From Candidatus Thiodictyon syntrophicum (lineage in GTDB: Bacteria > Pseudomonadota > Gammaproteobacteria > Chromatiales > Chromatiaceae), in the NCBI RefSeq assembly GCF_002813775.1, contig NZ_CP020370.1, positions 3,373,501 to 3,437,500 on the forward strand: a stretch of DNA of 64,000 nt, in the 5' to 3' direction. Each line of letters starts with the position of its first letter. Position 1 is the first letter of the stretch. The notes beneath the pieces were generated by a model. The model made no database searches and was not told the DNA's origin. It saw nothing but the letters and a program-made list of their open reading frames with translations. Below are positions 35,748-44,905 of the stretch, in pieces. The position numbers and the translations under genes were made by a program.

Positions 35748-36500
35748 ATGACCGTGCTCGTCATCGCCGGGCTGCTGACCTTCGCCCTGACCACGCTCTT
35801 CAGCATGGCCGGGGTGGGTGCGGCCCTGATCCTGATCCCGGTCTTTCTGGCCTTCGGGATCGAACTGCAGACGGCCATGGCGACGGCCTTGCTGCTCAAC
35901 GCGGTGGGGATGACGGTCGCCTCCGTCACCTTCGTGCGCAAGGGACTGGTGGAGTGGCGACTGGTCCTGCCGATGCTGGTGCTGGCGGTCGGGCTGTCGC
36001 CGGTCGGGGTCTGGGCCGCCCACGGCATGGACCGCAACCTGCTGCTGTGGCTGTTCGTGGGCTTTCTGGTCTTTGCCGCGGCGATGATGGTGTGGTACCA
36101 GCCCACACCGCGCGCGTCCCGCGCGTCGCTCGCGGCGACCCTGGCGCTGGGCCTGCCGGTGGGTGGGGCGGCCGGCTTCATCGGCGGTCTGCTCGGGGTG
36201 GGCGGCGGCAACATCATACTGCCGGCCCTGGTGGCGTCCGGTATGGAGCCGAAACGGGCCTCGGCCAGCGCCTCATTCGTCGTGATCTTTGCCTCCATCA
36301 GCGGCTTTCTGGCCCATGTCCAGGTCGCCCGGATCGACACGGCACTGCTCGTCGTCACCGCGCTGGCGACGATGGCCGGCGCGGCCTTGGGCGCGTGGCT
36401 GGCGACCGAACACCTGTCGGCCGCGCAGTTGAAGCGCGCCATTGCCCTGGTCCTGATCGCGGTCGCCCTCAAGACGGCGTGGGACCTGCTGCGGCCCTGA
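35748..36500 (+). CDS. TSUP family permease (TauE/SafE-like)
   Basis: 250 residues from 35748 with seven to eight predicted membrane helices. It has the duplicated TSUP half motifs, G-x-G-A-A-L-I-L-I-P in the first half and GGLLGVGGGNIILPALV in the second. Relatives export sulfite, sulfoacetate or other sulfur-containing anions. GAGGA at 35733 supports the 35748 start, with ATG 35721 an alternative. It is followed by a small ORF and an ArsP-like permease on the same strand, so the group may handle sulfur or arsenic compounds. Confidence 0.88.
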   Translation: MTVLVIAGLLTFALTTLFSMAGVGAALILIPVFLAFGIELQTAMATALLLNAVGMTVASVTFVRKGLVEWRLVLPMLVLAVGLSPVGVWAAHGMDRNLLLWLFVGFLVFAAAMMVWYQPTPRASRASLAATLALGLPVGGAAGFIGGLLGVGGGNIILPALVASGMEPKRASASASFVVIFASISGFLAHVQVARIDTALLVVTALATMAGAALGAWLATEHLSAAQLKRAIALVLIAVALKTAWDLLRP

Positions 36501-36571
36501 TACGGCCCTGGTGCGATAGGGCATATTGACCCTTGCTCTGAACGATTCACCCCTGAATCAGGAACCCGAAC

Positions 36572-36706
36572 ATGAACGATGACCGTCAGAAGCAGATCGG
36601 CGCCTCCGCCTTCATGACCAAGCGCGGCCAGGGCAGCGAGCCGGACGACATCCCGGAGGCCGAGCAATTGGAACTGGTGGACCCGATATCGATTCGCTTG
36701 ACATGA
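36572..36706 (+). CDS. Tiny ORF coupled to the ArsP-like permease gene
   Basis: 44 codons (NDDRQKQIGASAFMTKRG...EAEQLELVDPISIRLT). Its stop overlaps the start of the permease gene as ATGA at 36703-36706. The overlap and the spacing from the TSUP gene suggest it is translated and couples the permease. The peptide is hydrophilic, has no cysteines, and matches no family that I know. Confidence 0.5.
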   Translation: MNDDRQKQIGASAFMTKRGQGSEPDDIPEAEQLELVDPISIRLT

Positions 36707-37755
36707 CCGACAACACCGCACGTACGACCGCGCCCGCGGCGCTAACCCCCTGGCTCTGGGGCCTGCCCCTGGCCGCCGCCCTCTGGGTAGCCATCTATTG
36801 GCATCTCTCCGACCTGGCCGACCTGCTGGTGTCGGCCGTGGGCCTGTCGCGCGCCACGCACTGGGGCGAGGCGGCGCATTTCTTCCTCTACGACACCCCC
36901 AAGGTCCTGCTCCTGCTGACCGGCATCGTCTTCCTGATGGGGGTGATCCAGACCTTCTTCGCCCCGGAGCGCACCCGGGCGCTGTTGGCCGGGCGGCGGC
37001 TGGGGACCGGCAACGCCATGGCGGCGACTCTGGGTATCGTCACGCCCTTCTGCTCCTGCTCGGCGGTGCCGCTGTTCATCGGCTTTCTCTCGGCCGGGGT
37101 CCCGCTGGGAATCACCTTTTCCTTTCTGATCGCCGCGCCGATGATCAACGAGATTGCGCTCGCCCTGCTGCTGGGCCTGTTCGGCTGGAAGGTGGCGGCG
37201 TTCTATCTGGGGATGGGGCTCCTGATCGCGATCGTGGCCGGGCTCATCATCGGCCGGCTCAAGATGGAGCGCTATCTGGAGGACTGGGTGCGCGCCATTC
37301 ACCAGGGTACGGCGGCGGCCCCCAGCGGCACGGCTTACACCTGGGTCGAGCGCTTCGAGGCAGGTTGGCGCCATGTGCGCGAGATCGTCGGCAAGGTCTG
37401 GCCCTATGTGCTGGTGGGCATCGGGCTCGGCGCGGCCATCCACGGCTTCGTGCCGCAAGACTTCATGGCGAGCTTCATGGGCCGCGATGTCTGGTGGGCG
37501 GTGCCGGCGGCGGTGGTGCTCGGGGTGCCCATGTACACCAATGCCGCCGGCATCCTGCCGATCGTCGAGGCCCTGATCGGCAAGGGGGCGGCGCTCGGCA
37601 CCACGCTCGCCTTCATGATGAGCGTCATCGCGCTCTCGGCGCCGGAGATGCTGATCCTGCGCAAGGTGCTCAAATGGCCGCTGATCGCCACCTTCGCCGG
37701 GGTGGTGGCAGCGGGTATCCTGTTGGTCGGTTATGTCTTCAATCTCGTTCTGTGA
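36703..37755 (+). CDS. ArsP/DUF318 family permease
   Basis: 350 residues with eight or more predicted membrane helices. The family signature TPFCSCSAVPLFIGFLSAGVP contains the adjacent cysteines that bind trivalent organoarsenicals in ArsP, and a second repeat, GVPMYTNAAGILPIVEALIGKG, also matches. Proven family members export methylarsenite or roxarsone-type compounds; others are uncharacterised. It starts inside the upstream small ORF and is followed 11 bases later by a CxxC thioredoxin-fold gene, a common pairing. Confidence 0.88.
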   Translation: MTDNTARTTAPAALTPWLWGLPLAAALWVAIYWHLSDLADLLVSAVGLSRATHWGEAAHFFLYDTPKVLLLLTGIVFLMGVIQTFFAPERTRALLAGRRLGTGNAMAATLGIVTPFCSCSAVPLFIGFLSAGVPLGITFSFLIAAPMINEIALALLLGLFGWKVAAFYLGMGLLIAIVAGLIIGRLKMERYLEDWVRAIHQGTAAAPSGTAYTWVERFEAGWRHVREIVGKVWPYVLVGIGLGAAIHGFVPQDFMASFMGRDVWWAVPAAVVLGVPMYTNAAGILPIVEALIGKGAALGTTLAFMMSVIALSAPEMLILRKVLKWPLIATFAGVVAAGILLVGYVFNLVL

Positions 37756-37766
37756 GGGGTTCCACC

Positions 37767-38000
37767 ATGAAAATCATCAAGGTCCTGGGTTCCGGCTGCC
37801 GCAACTGCCAGACCACGGCGCAATTGATCGCGGAGATCGCCAAGGCCAAGGGGGTCGACATCGCGTTGGAGAAGATCGAGTCGATGGCCGAGATTGCGGG
37901 CTTTGGGGTCATGTCCACCCCTGGCGTGGTGATCGATGGGCAGGTGGTCCATGCGGGCGGCGTGCCCGACCGCAAGAAGATCGAGAGTTGGCTCGGCTGA
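37767..38000 (+). CDS. Thioredoxin-fold redox protein (redox-active disulfide protein 2 family)
   Basis: 77 residues. KVLGSGCRNCQTT holds the CxxC active site, and MSTPGVVIDGQVVHAGGVP is the cis-proline loop. Members of this minimal thioredoxin-like family often sit beside ArsP/DUF318 permeases and may keep the permease cysteines reduced. A paralogue with the same motifs is at 42676-42918. GAGGGGTTCCACC precedes the start. Confidence 0.93.
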   Translation: MKIIKVLGSGCRNCQTTAQLIAEIAKAKGVDIALEKIESMAEIAGFGVMSTPGVVIDGQVVHAGGVPDRKKIESWLG

Positions 38001-38151
38001 TGCCCGTTGCCAACCTTTATCCACCACGCCCTTTCCACCTATCACTTTCGCGAAGCCCTGGTAGATACCGTTGTCGTAATCGGCATGATGGCCTCGACAA
38101 CGACAGTGTCAGGTCATCTCGACCTCATCATGAAGTTTTCCCAGCAACCGC

Positions 38152-38706
38152 CCTCTGTACGATGCCGCACGGAGTGCACCCGCGCTTGTGCTTAGAGTGT
38201 CGTGGCAGTGCTGGAAGACTGCTTCTTCGCCGTGCCGCCGCCAGCCACCTTGGCGGCGCGCGGTCGCTATAACTGACCATGGCACGACCATGGCAAGACC
38301 CCGGAGTTAGACGATGACACACCCTATCCGTACCCTTTCACTCGGCGCGACCCTGGTCATGGCGTGTGCCACCTGGTCCATGGGCGGGGCGGCGCAGCCT
38401 GCGCCGCCGGGCCCCATGAGTTTCTCCGCGATGGACAAGAACGGCGACGGCGCCGTGACCGCGCCGGAGTTCGCCACCGCCCACGGCGAGCAGATGGCGG
38501 CCCGCGCGGCCCAAGGCGCCCCGATGCGCGGCGCGGCCAACGCCCCGGGCTTCGCCGACTTCGACCAGAATGGTGACGGCAAGATGACCCCGGCCGAGTT
38601 CGACGCCGGGCGTCAGACACGGATGCAGGGCCGCCCGGGGATGGGCATGGGGTCCGGCATGGGCGCTGGTCCTGGTTCAGGTAACGGCCCCGGTCGGGGT
38701 AACTAG
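38152..38706 (+). repeat. Duplicated segment (left copy): EF-hand gene plus 160 bp upstream
   Basis: From CTCTGTACGATGCCGCACGG onward, the leader (GTGTCGTGGCAGTGCTGGAA, then GACCATGGCACGACCATGGC, then GAGTTAGACGATGACA) and the gene are closely similar to 49405-49971. The copies have diverged by point changes and small indels. Confidence 0.9.
38314..38706 (+). CDS. Secreted EF-hand protein (copy 1)
   Basis: 130 residues. N-terminal signal peptide (about 1-28, ending GGAAQPA). Two EF-hand calcium loops, DKNGDGAVTAPE and DQNGDGKMTPAE, follow. The tail is rich in glycine, methionine and proline (RPGMGMGSGMGAGPGSGNGP). Probably a periplasmic calcium-binding protein of unknown role. A close paralogue is at 49564-49971. 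The P-type ATPase pseudogene follows 20 bases later, so a cation-related operon is possible. Confidence 0.9.
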   Translation: MTHPIRTLSLGATLVMACATWSMGGAAQPAPPGPMSFSAMDKNGDGAVTAPEFATAHGEQMAARAAQGAPMRGAANAPGFADFDQNGDGKMTPAEFDAGRQTRMQGRPGMGMGSGMGAGPGSGNGPGRGN

Positions 38707-38726
38707 GTCGCCCATCCGGTGCTTTG

Positions 38727-40950
38727 ATGACCGACTCGACGAATGACACTACGCAAGGTTTGACGGCCGCCACCGCCGCCGACCGCCTCACTGCGGATGG
38801 CCCCAATGCCCTGCCCGGGGGCCAGCGGCGCAGCCTGTTGACCATCGTCTGGGAGACGGCGCGGGAGCCGATGTTTCTGCTGCTGCTCACCGCCGGTACG
38901 CTGTACCTCATCTTCGGCGAGTTGCAGGAAGGCTTGATCCTGTTCGGCTTCGTCCTGGTCACGCTCAGCCTCACCCTGTACCAGGAAGGCAAGACCGAAC
39001 GGGCGATCGAGGCCTTGCGCGACCTCACCAGCCCCGCGCCTTGGTCCTACGCGATGGTACGGCCCAACGCATCGCCGGGCGTGAGGTGGTCCGCGACGAT
39101 CTGGTGATGCTCGCCGAGGGCGACCGGGTGCCGGCCGACGCGGTGCTGGTCGCGGGCAGCGGGGCTACAGGTGGACGAGTCCCTGCTCACCGGCGAGGCG
39201 GTGCCGGTGACCAAGGTCATCGCCACCGGGGAGACCCCGGCCGCCCGGCCCGGCGGCGACGACACGCCCTTCGTCTATTCCGGGACGCTGGTCGTGGCGG
39301 GGCAGGGCACGGCCCGGGTCACGGCCACCGGCCCCCGCAGCGAGATCGGCCGCATCGGCACTGCCCTGGGAACGCTGAAGCCCGAGCGCTCGCCGCTGCA
39401 AAAGCAAACCGCCCGCCTGATCACCACACTGGCGCTGCTGGCGCTCGGCATGAGCCTGCTGTTGATCCTGGTCCACGGTATGATGCGCAGGGACTGGTTA
39501 CAGGCGGTGTTGGCCGGCATCGCCCTGGCGATGGCCATGCTGCCGGAAGAATACCCGGTGGTCCTGACAGTGTTTCCGGCCCTGGGCGCCTGGCGGCTCT
39601 CCAAAGAGAAGGTGCTGACGCGGCGCGTCACGGCGATCGAGACCCTGGGCGCCACCTCGGTGTTGTGCGTGGACAAGACCGGCACCCTCACCGAGAACCG
39701 GATGACGGTGACCCGGCTCCTGGTCGGGGCGGACGCCTTTACGGTGGACGAGGCCGCGCCAGACGCGCCGCCCGACGCGCTGCCCGAGGTGTTTCATCTG
39801 CTGGTGGAGTTCTCGATCCTCGCCAGTGCGATCGACCCCTTCGACCCGATGGAGCAGGCCTTCCAGCGCCTGGGCCAGCGCTTTCTCGCCAATACCGAAC
39901 ATCTGCATCATGACTGGACTCTGGTGCAGGAATACGGCCTGACGCCCGAGCTGCGCGCCATGTCGCAGGTCTGGAAGGCCGTCGATGGCGCCGCCCACGT
40001 GGTCGCCGCCAAGGGTGCGCCGGAGGCGATCATCGATCTGTGCCATCTCGACCCGGACGCCAAGGCGCGGATCGCGGCCGATGTGGAGACCCTGGCCGCC
40101 GAGGGCCTGCGGGTGCTCGGGGTGGCCCAGGCGCAGTTTGTCGGCGAGGATTGGCCAGCGCTCGAGCACGCATTCGACTTCACCTTCATTGGCTTGCTGG
40201 GCCTCTCCGACCCCCTGCGCGCGGAGATCCCCGCGGCCGTCGCCCAATGCCGTGAGGCCGGCATCCGGGTGGTGATGATCACCGGCGATTACCCCGCCAC
40301 CGCCCGCACCATCGCCCGCCAGGCCGGACTGGCGGCGGATGACCTGCTCTCCGGCGACGACCTCACGGCGCTGAGTGACGCGCAGTTGCAGGCGCGCATG
40401 AAGACGGTGAGCGTCTGCGCCCGGATTGCGCCGGAACAGAAACTGCGCATCGTCCAGGCGCTCAAGGCCGACGGTGAGATCACCGCCATGACCGGCGACG
40501 GCGTCAACGACGCCCCCGCGCTCAAGGCCGCCCACGTCGGCATCGCCATGGGCGGACGCGGCACGGACGTGGCCCGTGAGGCCGCCTCGCTGGTGCTGCT
40601 GGACGACAACTTTGCCTCCATCGTGCGCGCGGTGCGCCTGGGTCGGCGCATCTTCGAGAACATGCGCAAGTCCATGTCCTACATCCTGGCGGTCCATGTG
40701 CCGATCGCCGGCATGGCCCTGTTCCCGGTCCTGCTGGGCTATCCCGCCATGCTGTTTCCGATGCACATCGCCTTTCTCGAACCTGTGGATCGTCACCGGG
40801 CTGGCGCTGGGGTTGCTGGCCTTGGCGCTCTACCTGCCGGGTCTGTCCGGCGTCTTTCGCTTCGCGCCCTTGCCGCCGGCTGAACTGGCGATGCCCGTTG
40901 GGTTGGGACTGGCCAGCGTGCTCTGGTTCCAGTTGCTCAAGCTCGGCCCG
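38727..40950 (+). pseudogene. P-type cation-transporting ATPase (Ca2+-type), decayed
   Basis: The sequence follows a P2-type ATPase: TADGPNALPGGQRRSLLTIV, membrane helices, GDRVPADAVLVAG, VDESLLTGEAVPVTK, LPEEYPVVLTVF, the phosphorylation motif DKTGTLTE, KGAPEAI, MITGDYPATA and MTGDGVNDAPALK. Frames shift near 39036 and near 39168, each repaired by one inserted base. At about 40785 FLE jumps, in another frame, to NLWIVTGLALGLLALALYLP, so a C-terminal membrane segment of about 100 residues is also missing. The middle open frame (39171-40883) keeps all catalytic motifs, but the transporter cannot be complete. Confidence 0.88.
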
Positions 40951-41517
40951 CTCACCCCGCGCCTGGTGTGGGGCGGCGTGGCCTTCGTCGGCGCGGCGGC
41001 GGTGGTTGCGAGCCTCGCCCTGACCCCTTGGCTCAACCTGGTGCCCTGCCACCTGTGCGTCTTCCAGCGCCTGCTGTTCATGGTTATCGCCGTGTTGGCC
41101 CTCATCGCGGTCGTCCCGGCCAACGTGCGGGGGCGCTGGCTCCCGGCCGTCCTGACCCTGGCGGTCGCGGCCCTGGGTCTGGCCGTCGCCGGCTACCAGA
41201 GCTGGCTCCAGTTCCAGCCCGCGAACACCCTCTCCTGCAGCGCCGGCCAACTCTCCCGGATCGATGACCTGGTGGAATGGCTCGGCCAGCAGGTCCCGAC
41301 CCTGTTCCTCGCCGGCGGTTCCAGCGACGAAACGCAATGGCTCGTCCTTGGCCTGTCGCTGGCCAATTGGGCGATGATCGCCTTCGCGGGCGGCCTGGCA
41401 GTTGGTGGCTGGGCACTGGTGCATGAGTACCGGGCGCAGCGGCTGCCCAGCGTCGGACCCCGCGACCGTCGGATCGCTGAGCGCCGCACCCATGACCGGC
41501 GGGCCCACACCGGATAG
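40891..41517 (+). CDS. DsbB-like disulfide bond protein fused to the ATPase tail
   Basis: Downstream of the ATPase end (LGLASVLWFQLLKLG) the same frame continues into a four-helix protein with LVPCHLCVFQRLL, the first CxxC of DsbB. A periplasmic loop with a second cysteine (LSCSAGQLSRIDDLVEWLGQQVPTLF) and a DsbB-like end (TQWLVLGLSLANWAMIAF) follow. DsbB reoxidises DsbA using quinone. The second loop shows only one clear cysteine where DsbB normally has two. No independent start is obvious; ATG 40891 lies within ATPase-like sequence. The gene may therefore be a deletion-made fusion or a truncated dsbB. I keep it as a likely but damaged gene. Confidence 0.55.
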   Translation: MPVGLGLASVLWFQLLKLGPLTPRLVWGGVAFVGAAAVVASLALTPWLNLVPCHLCVFQRLLFMVIAVLALIAVVPANVRGRWLPAVLTLAVAALGLAVAGYQSWLQFQPANTLSCSAGQLSRIDDLVEWLGQQVPTLFLAGGSSDETQWLVLGLSLANWAMIAFAGGLAVGGWALVHEYRAQRLPSVGPRDRRIAERRTHDRRAHTG

Positions 41518-41881
41518 ATACCACCCGCGATGGCCACGATCCTTCTGCAGGGCCGGATGCGCACGCGCACAACTCCATCGGGCTACCCGCGGAACAGGCT
41601 TGCAGGTCGGGTTAGGCGCGCGATATGCCTCTAAGCGAAAACGCGAAATCCTGGCGAACTCGCCTAACCCGACCGACCGGGTTGCGAGGCGTCGTCGCGG
41701 CTGAAGCCGCTCCCACAGCGTCGCTGCGCGACTTGCACGGTAACCCGACCGGCACCGCAGGCCTGGCCCGAGCCCTGCCAGGTACCGACGTTGGCGTGCG
41801 CCGACCGCTATACTGCGCTCGCGCGCAGTGCAACACCGGACCGCCAGGCACCGGCAATCGACCGCCGCTCGGAGTCGTCCC
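41518..41881. repeat. Intergenic repeat region
   Basis: Contains GGTCGGGTTAGGCGCG...CGCCTAACCCGACC (about 41606-41680) and a GTCGCGGCTGAAGCCGCTCC unit (about 41695). No gene is seen. Confidence 0.6.
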
Positions 41882-42516
41882 ATGAAAACCGACTGCGAGA
41901 TCTATACCCTGCTCGGTGCCGACGCCGAGACCCTGGCGATCCTCACCGACGGCATCCGGGTGCGCGGACCCTATCGTTTCGAGGCGCTGGAGGTCAAAGG
42001 TCTCGACCGGCGCACCGACGGCGTCCTGCTGCCGGAGGCGCCCGGGGAACCGATGTGGGTGATCGAGTCGCCGATCGGGAGCGTCTGCGCCGGGAGGGAC
42101 CGCAAGCCCACGAGCGGATCGCCACCGCGGCGCTGCCGCAACCCGTGCGCGAGAGCCTGACTGACGTCTTTTTTTCCTGGCTGACGGTCCGCTTCAGCCA
42201 CATGAGCTATCGGGAGATAGTGACCATGTTCGGCATCCAGACACCGTTCGAGCAGACCCGGGCCTGCAAGGAACTGGTAGCCATCGGCCACGGGAAAGGG
42301 CTCGAGGAGGGCCGCGAGGAGGGCCGCGAGGAGGGTCGGCAGGAGGAAGCCGCCGCCTTGCTGCTACGCCAAGCCAGGCGCCGCTTCGGTCCGCTGGCCT
42401 CGGAGCTCGAGGTCCGCCTCGATCGGTTGCCGCTTGCGCGCCTCGAAGCCCTGTCCGAGGCCATCTTCGACCTGGACAGCCAGTCGGACCTGCGGGACTG
42501 GCTGGGCCGGCCCTGA
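41882..42516 (+). pseudogene. Rpn/DUF2887 family nuclease-like protein, internal deletion and frameshift
   Basis: It starts like intact family members (MKTDCEIYTLLGADAETLAI, then PYRFEALEVKGLDRRTDGVLLP...EPMWVIE). At about 42065 the frame changes and much of the centre is missing. It resumes as HERIATAALPQPVRESLTDVFFSWLTVRFSHMSYREIVTM, then TRACKELVAIGHGKGLEEG with acidic GREE repeats, and a DUF4351-like end (RRRFGPLASELEVRLDRLPL). Family members are putative recombination-promoting nucleases of the PD-(D/E)XK type. Confidence 0.8.
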
Positions 42517-42675
42517 GCCTTGTCGGTCGGCGTGGGAGCGGCCTGCGGCTGCGGCCGGACGGCGTCCGCAGGTCGGGTGTCCCCCTGAAGGCCATTTTTT
42601 CTCTCTCAGGCTGCATCCTTTTGGCCGGGTCTTCGTCTCCACCTGCGAGCAACGCATTTCCAAACGGAGCAACCT

Positions 42676-42918
42676 ATGAAAAACGTCAAGATCCTCGGCC
42701 CCGGCTGCCGCAACTGCCAGACCACGCTGACCCTGGTCGGTGAGGTCGCCCGCGCCAAGGGTGTCGAGATCCAGTTGGAAAAGGTGGATCAGATCGCGGA
42801 GATCGCGCGCTACGGAATCATGTCCACCCCCGGCGTGGTGATCGATGAGCAGGTCGTCCACGCCGGGGGCATACCGGATCGCAAGAAGGTGGAAAGCTGG
42901 TTCGCCCCGGCCGCCTGA
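42676..42918 (+). CDS. Thioredoxin-fold redox protein (paralogue of 37767-38000)
   Basis: 80 residues: KILGPGCRNCQTT with CxxC, and MSTPGVVIDEQVVHAGGIP. It is about two-thirds identical to the copy after the ArsP-like permease but has no permease beside it. Its upstream sequence (GCATCCTTTTGGCCG...CGTCTCCACCTGC) resembles the stretch upstream of the TSUP gene (GCATCCTTTTGCCGTCGC...CGTCTCC). That suggests the leader and gene ends of one operon were copied here with the middle missing. Confidence 0.92.
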   Translation: MKNVKILGPGCRNCQTTLTLVGEVARAKGVEIQLEKVDQIAEIARYGIMSTPGVVIDEQVVHAGGIPDRKKVESWFAPAA

Positions 42919-43200
42919 ACGCGGCGGTTCACGCCCGGCCGTTTACCGTGAAGGCCGCGCAGCGGCACTGTGGGAGCGGCTTCAGCCGCGACCGGGCCTC
43001 GCAAGCGCCCGCAACATCGCAGGTTAGCGCGGCCTCGCAGCGCCGCCGCCAGCCGCCCCCAGGCAAGCCTTGCATCGCTCGGGGTGGCTGATGTTCCTTG
43101 CCACGGCCGGCAGCCGCGACCCGAGGCCGCCGAAACCCGTGATGTTCGGACCACCCGCGACGTCCCGTCGCGGCTGAAGCCGCTCCCACAGCGTCGGTGC
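42919..43200. repeat. Intergenic region with GCGGCTGAAGCCGC units
   Basis: GTGGGAGCGGCTTCAGCCGC at about 42970 and its complement at about 43170 flank 180 bases with no recognisable gene. Confidence 0.6.
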
Positions 43201-43500
43201 AGGAGATCCACAGGGTGCTGAAGGAGCACAGTCCTTCGCCGAGGCCGAGTCCGTGATGGCGGAGCGAACCCTGCACCGGCCGGTGCTCTTAGGTCTGCCC
43301 GGCTTCGATCACGCCCAACTCCTGCTGGAGCAGGCCCGCGCCCGCCACCGCCGCACCCCGGGGCGACCCGACCGGCGCCCGCGGCGACCTGGAGGCCGCG
43401 GAGTGCCTGGCCACCCTATCCGGCATGAGGACTTCTCTCGCCGAGTGCGCCTTGCTGGCCGGGCAGCTTGATTCGGACCTGGCCTTGGGGCAGTCGGCCA
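43195..43500 (+). pseudogene. Relic of a TIR-STAND-TPR gene
   Basis: Short pieces match the gene at 31439-34579. VQEIHRVLKEHS corresponds to its TIR linker (VQEIHAVLDEH), SFAEAESV to the TPR region, and FDHAQLLLEQAR to the segment around the stop at 33860. Further on, LATLSGMRTSLAECALLAGQ corresponds to LATPSGMRTYLAECALLAGQ. Most of the gene, including the whole NTPase, is deleted. It serves as an outgroup showing CAA where the other copy has TAA. Confidence 0.75.
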
Positions 43501-43607
43501 TGGCGGATCGCTTGGCGGGGGGTGCAATGGCGGATCGCTTTGGGGGCATTCAGTGCGCGCCTGACCCGACCGACGCCACTGACAATCCAGGGTCGCCGTG
43601 TAGCCCT

Positions 43608-43990
43608 CTCGTTCCCACGCTCCCGCGTCACTGTCATTAAGTCAAGCCGCAGCGGCTGCTGGGAGCGCCGCACCCCAGTGCGGCGCGGCCTCTGCTAAAC
43701 CCACACCGGCGGGGTGATCTGCGAGATCGCGCCGCACTGGGGTGCGGCGCTCCCAGGCCGGGCCGGACTGGACGCCCGGTCGATCGGGTTAGGCACGCAC
43801 CGCACGATCTCGCGTTCTGGTTCAGAGGCTTATCGCGCGCCGTAACCCGATGGCGGTACTGACCCGACCTACCCGACTGCACTCTCAAGGTTGAGCGAAG
43901 GGACAGGGCACCGGCCCTGATCGGGCGGTCCCCCGGGAATACCCCGGAGGCCTTGATCATCGTCCCGGCCCCCCCGGGCGGGACCGTCAG
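43608..43990. repeat. Repeat cluster between TIR relic and cas genes
   Basis: Inverted GGGAGCGCCGCACCCCAGTG units at 43658-43757, a GCGCCGTAACCCGA arm at about 43840, and a DUF6399-type left end (CCTTGATCATCGTCCCGGCC) at 43949-43970. No right end and no gene were found up to 44127. Confidence 0.65.
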
Positions 43991-44127
43991 GCGGACTGAA
44001 GTGGGCAGGTGCCCACCGGAAAGTTGACGGCCGCGGGTGTCCGTCTGGAACTCCTGGCGCCGCGGACGAAACAGGCAGAAGATCCGGGACACCGGTTTGG
44101 ATATGGGAAGTACCTGGTCGGAAAACG

Positions 44128-44905
44128 ATGAACGCGGCATCGAATCCTGTCTTTGGGGCGGGTGGTCGGCAGCTCGGGCTCTTTGACGTGTTCGCGGCCA
44201 TCCAGTCCGGCGAGTCGTTGGAACTCACCCGCCTGCAACCACACCAGCGCGGCCCGGCGGTCATGGTCCTGGCGATCATGATGGTCGCGCTGCGGCGCTA
44301 TGCCGTTGCCCCACCCCAATCGGCGGCGGACTGGGAAGGGGAATGGCTGCGGCAGGTTGGCGCCGACGCCCTGCGGCTCATTGCCCCCGAGGACGAGGTC
44401 GGGTTCTTTCAGCCCCCGCTCGACCCCGGCAAGAACCGCTCGGCGATGACCCTGAGCGACATCGATTTAACCTTTGCGAAGCTCGCCCATGCGGCCAAGC
44501 CGGTCGCCGACGGCACGGCGGAGGAGGCGGTCTTTGCACTCTGGGGCGGCCTGTGGGGATTGTCGGTCGCCAACTGGAGGCCCGGCCCTGCCACCTGGTG
44601 TCCGCCGGTCCCGGCCGCTTCGCCGGGGTCGGCCAGCACTCGGTGCCGTCCCGCCTGGCCGGCAAGGGGCACGCGGATGATCCGCAGGTCCCATCGTCGA
44701 CGGCAAAGCGTTCCGCCTCTGGGCCGGGCGGGTCTGGTCGATGCGCACGCGCCACGCCATGTTGTTCGGTTCAGCAGACGTCACCCGGCCGCCGAGCATG
44801 GGGATGCCGGGCTATCGGGTCGTGCGCGTTTGCGGGCTCGGCGTCGACCAGGGCAAGACCCGCGGCTACTGGGAGGCGCTCGAAGCCGCGGGCGGCATCG
44901 GCCAC
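44128..44905 (+). pseudogene. cas8e (cse1/casA)-like fragment
   Basis: The start reads GRQLGLFDVFAAIQSGESLELTRLQPHQRGPAVMVLAIMM, then DWEGEWLRQVGADALRLIAPEDEVGFFQPP. This resembles the N-terminal part of the large Cascade subunit Cas8e. The frame is lost near 44580-44700. A piece in another frame (MLFGSADVTRPPSMGMPGYR, GLGVDQGKTRGYWEAL) resembles a later part of Cas8e. Much of the 500-residue protein is missing. Assignment rests on layout and on the cas7, cas5 and cas3 genes that follow, and the exact subtype is less certain. Confidence 0.6.

Noticed and set aside
35501..36529. 342-codon plus-strand ORF overlapping the TSUP gene
   Set aside because: A shifted frame of the permease gene; composition is Gly/Arg/Ala-rich with no membrane pattern.
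42300..42345. GGAGGGCCGCGAGGAGGGCC tandem run as a possible recombination site
   Set aside because: It codes for the GREEGREE linker that is normal in Rpn/DUF4351 proteins.
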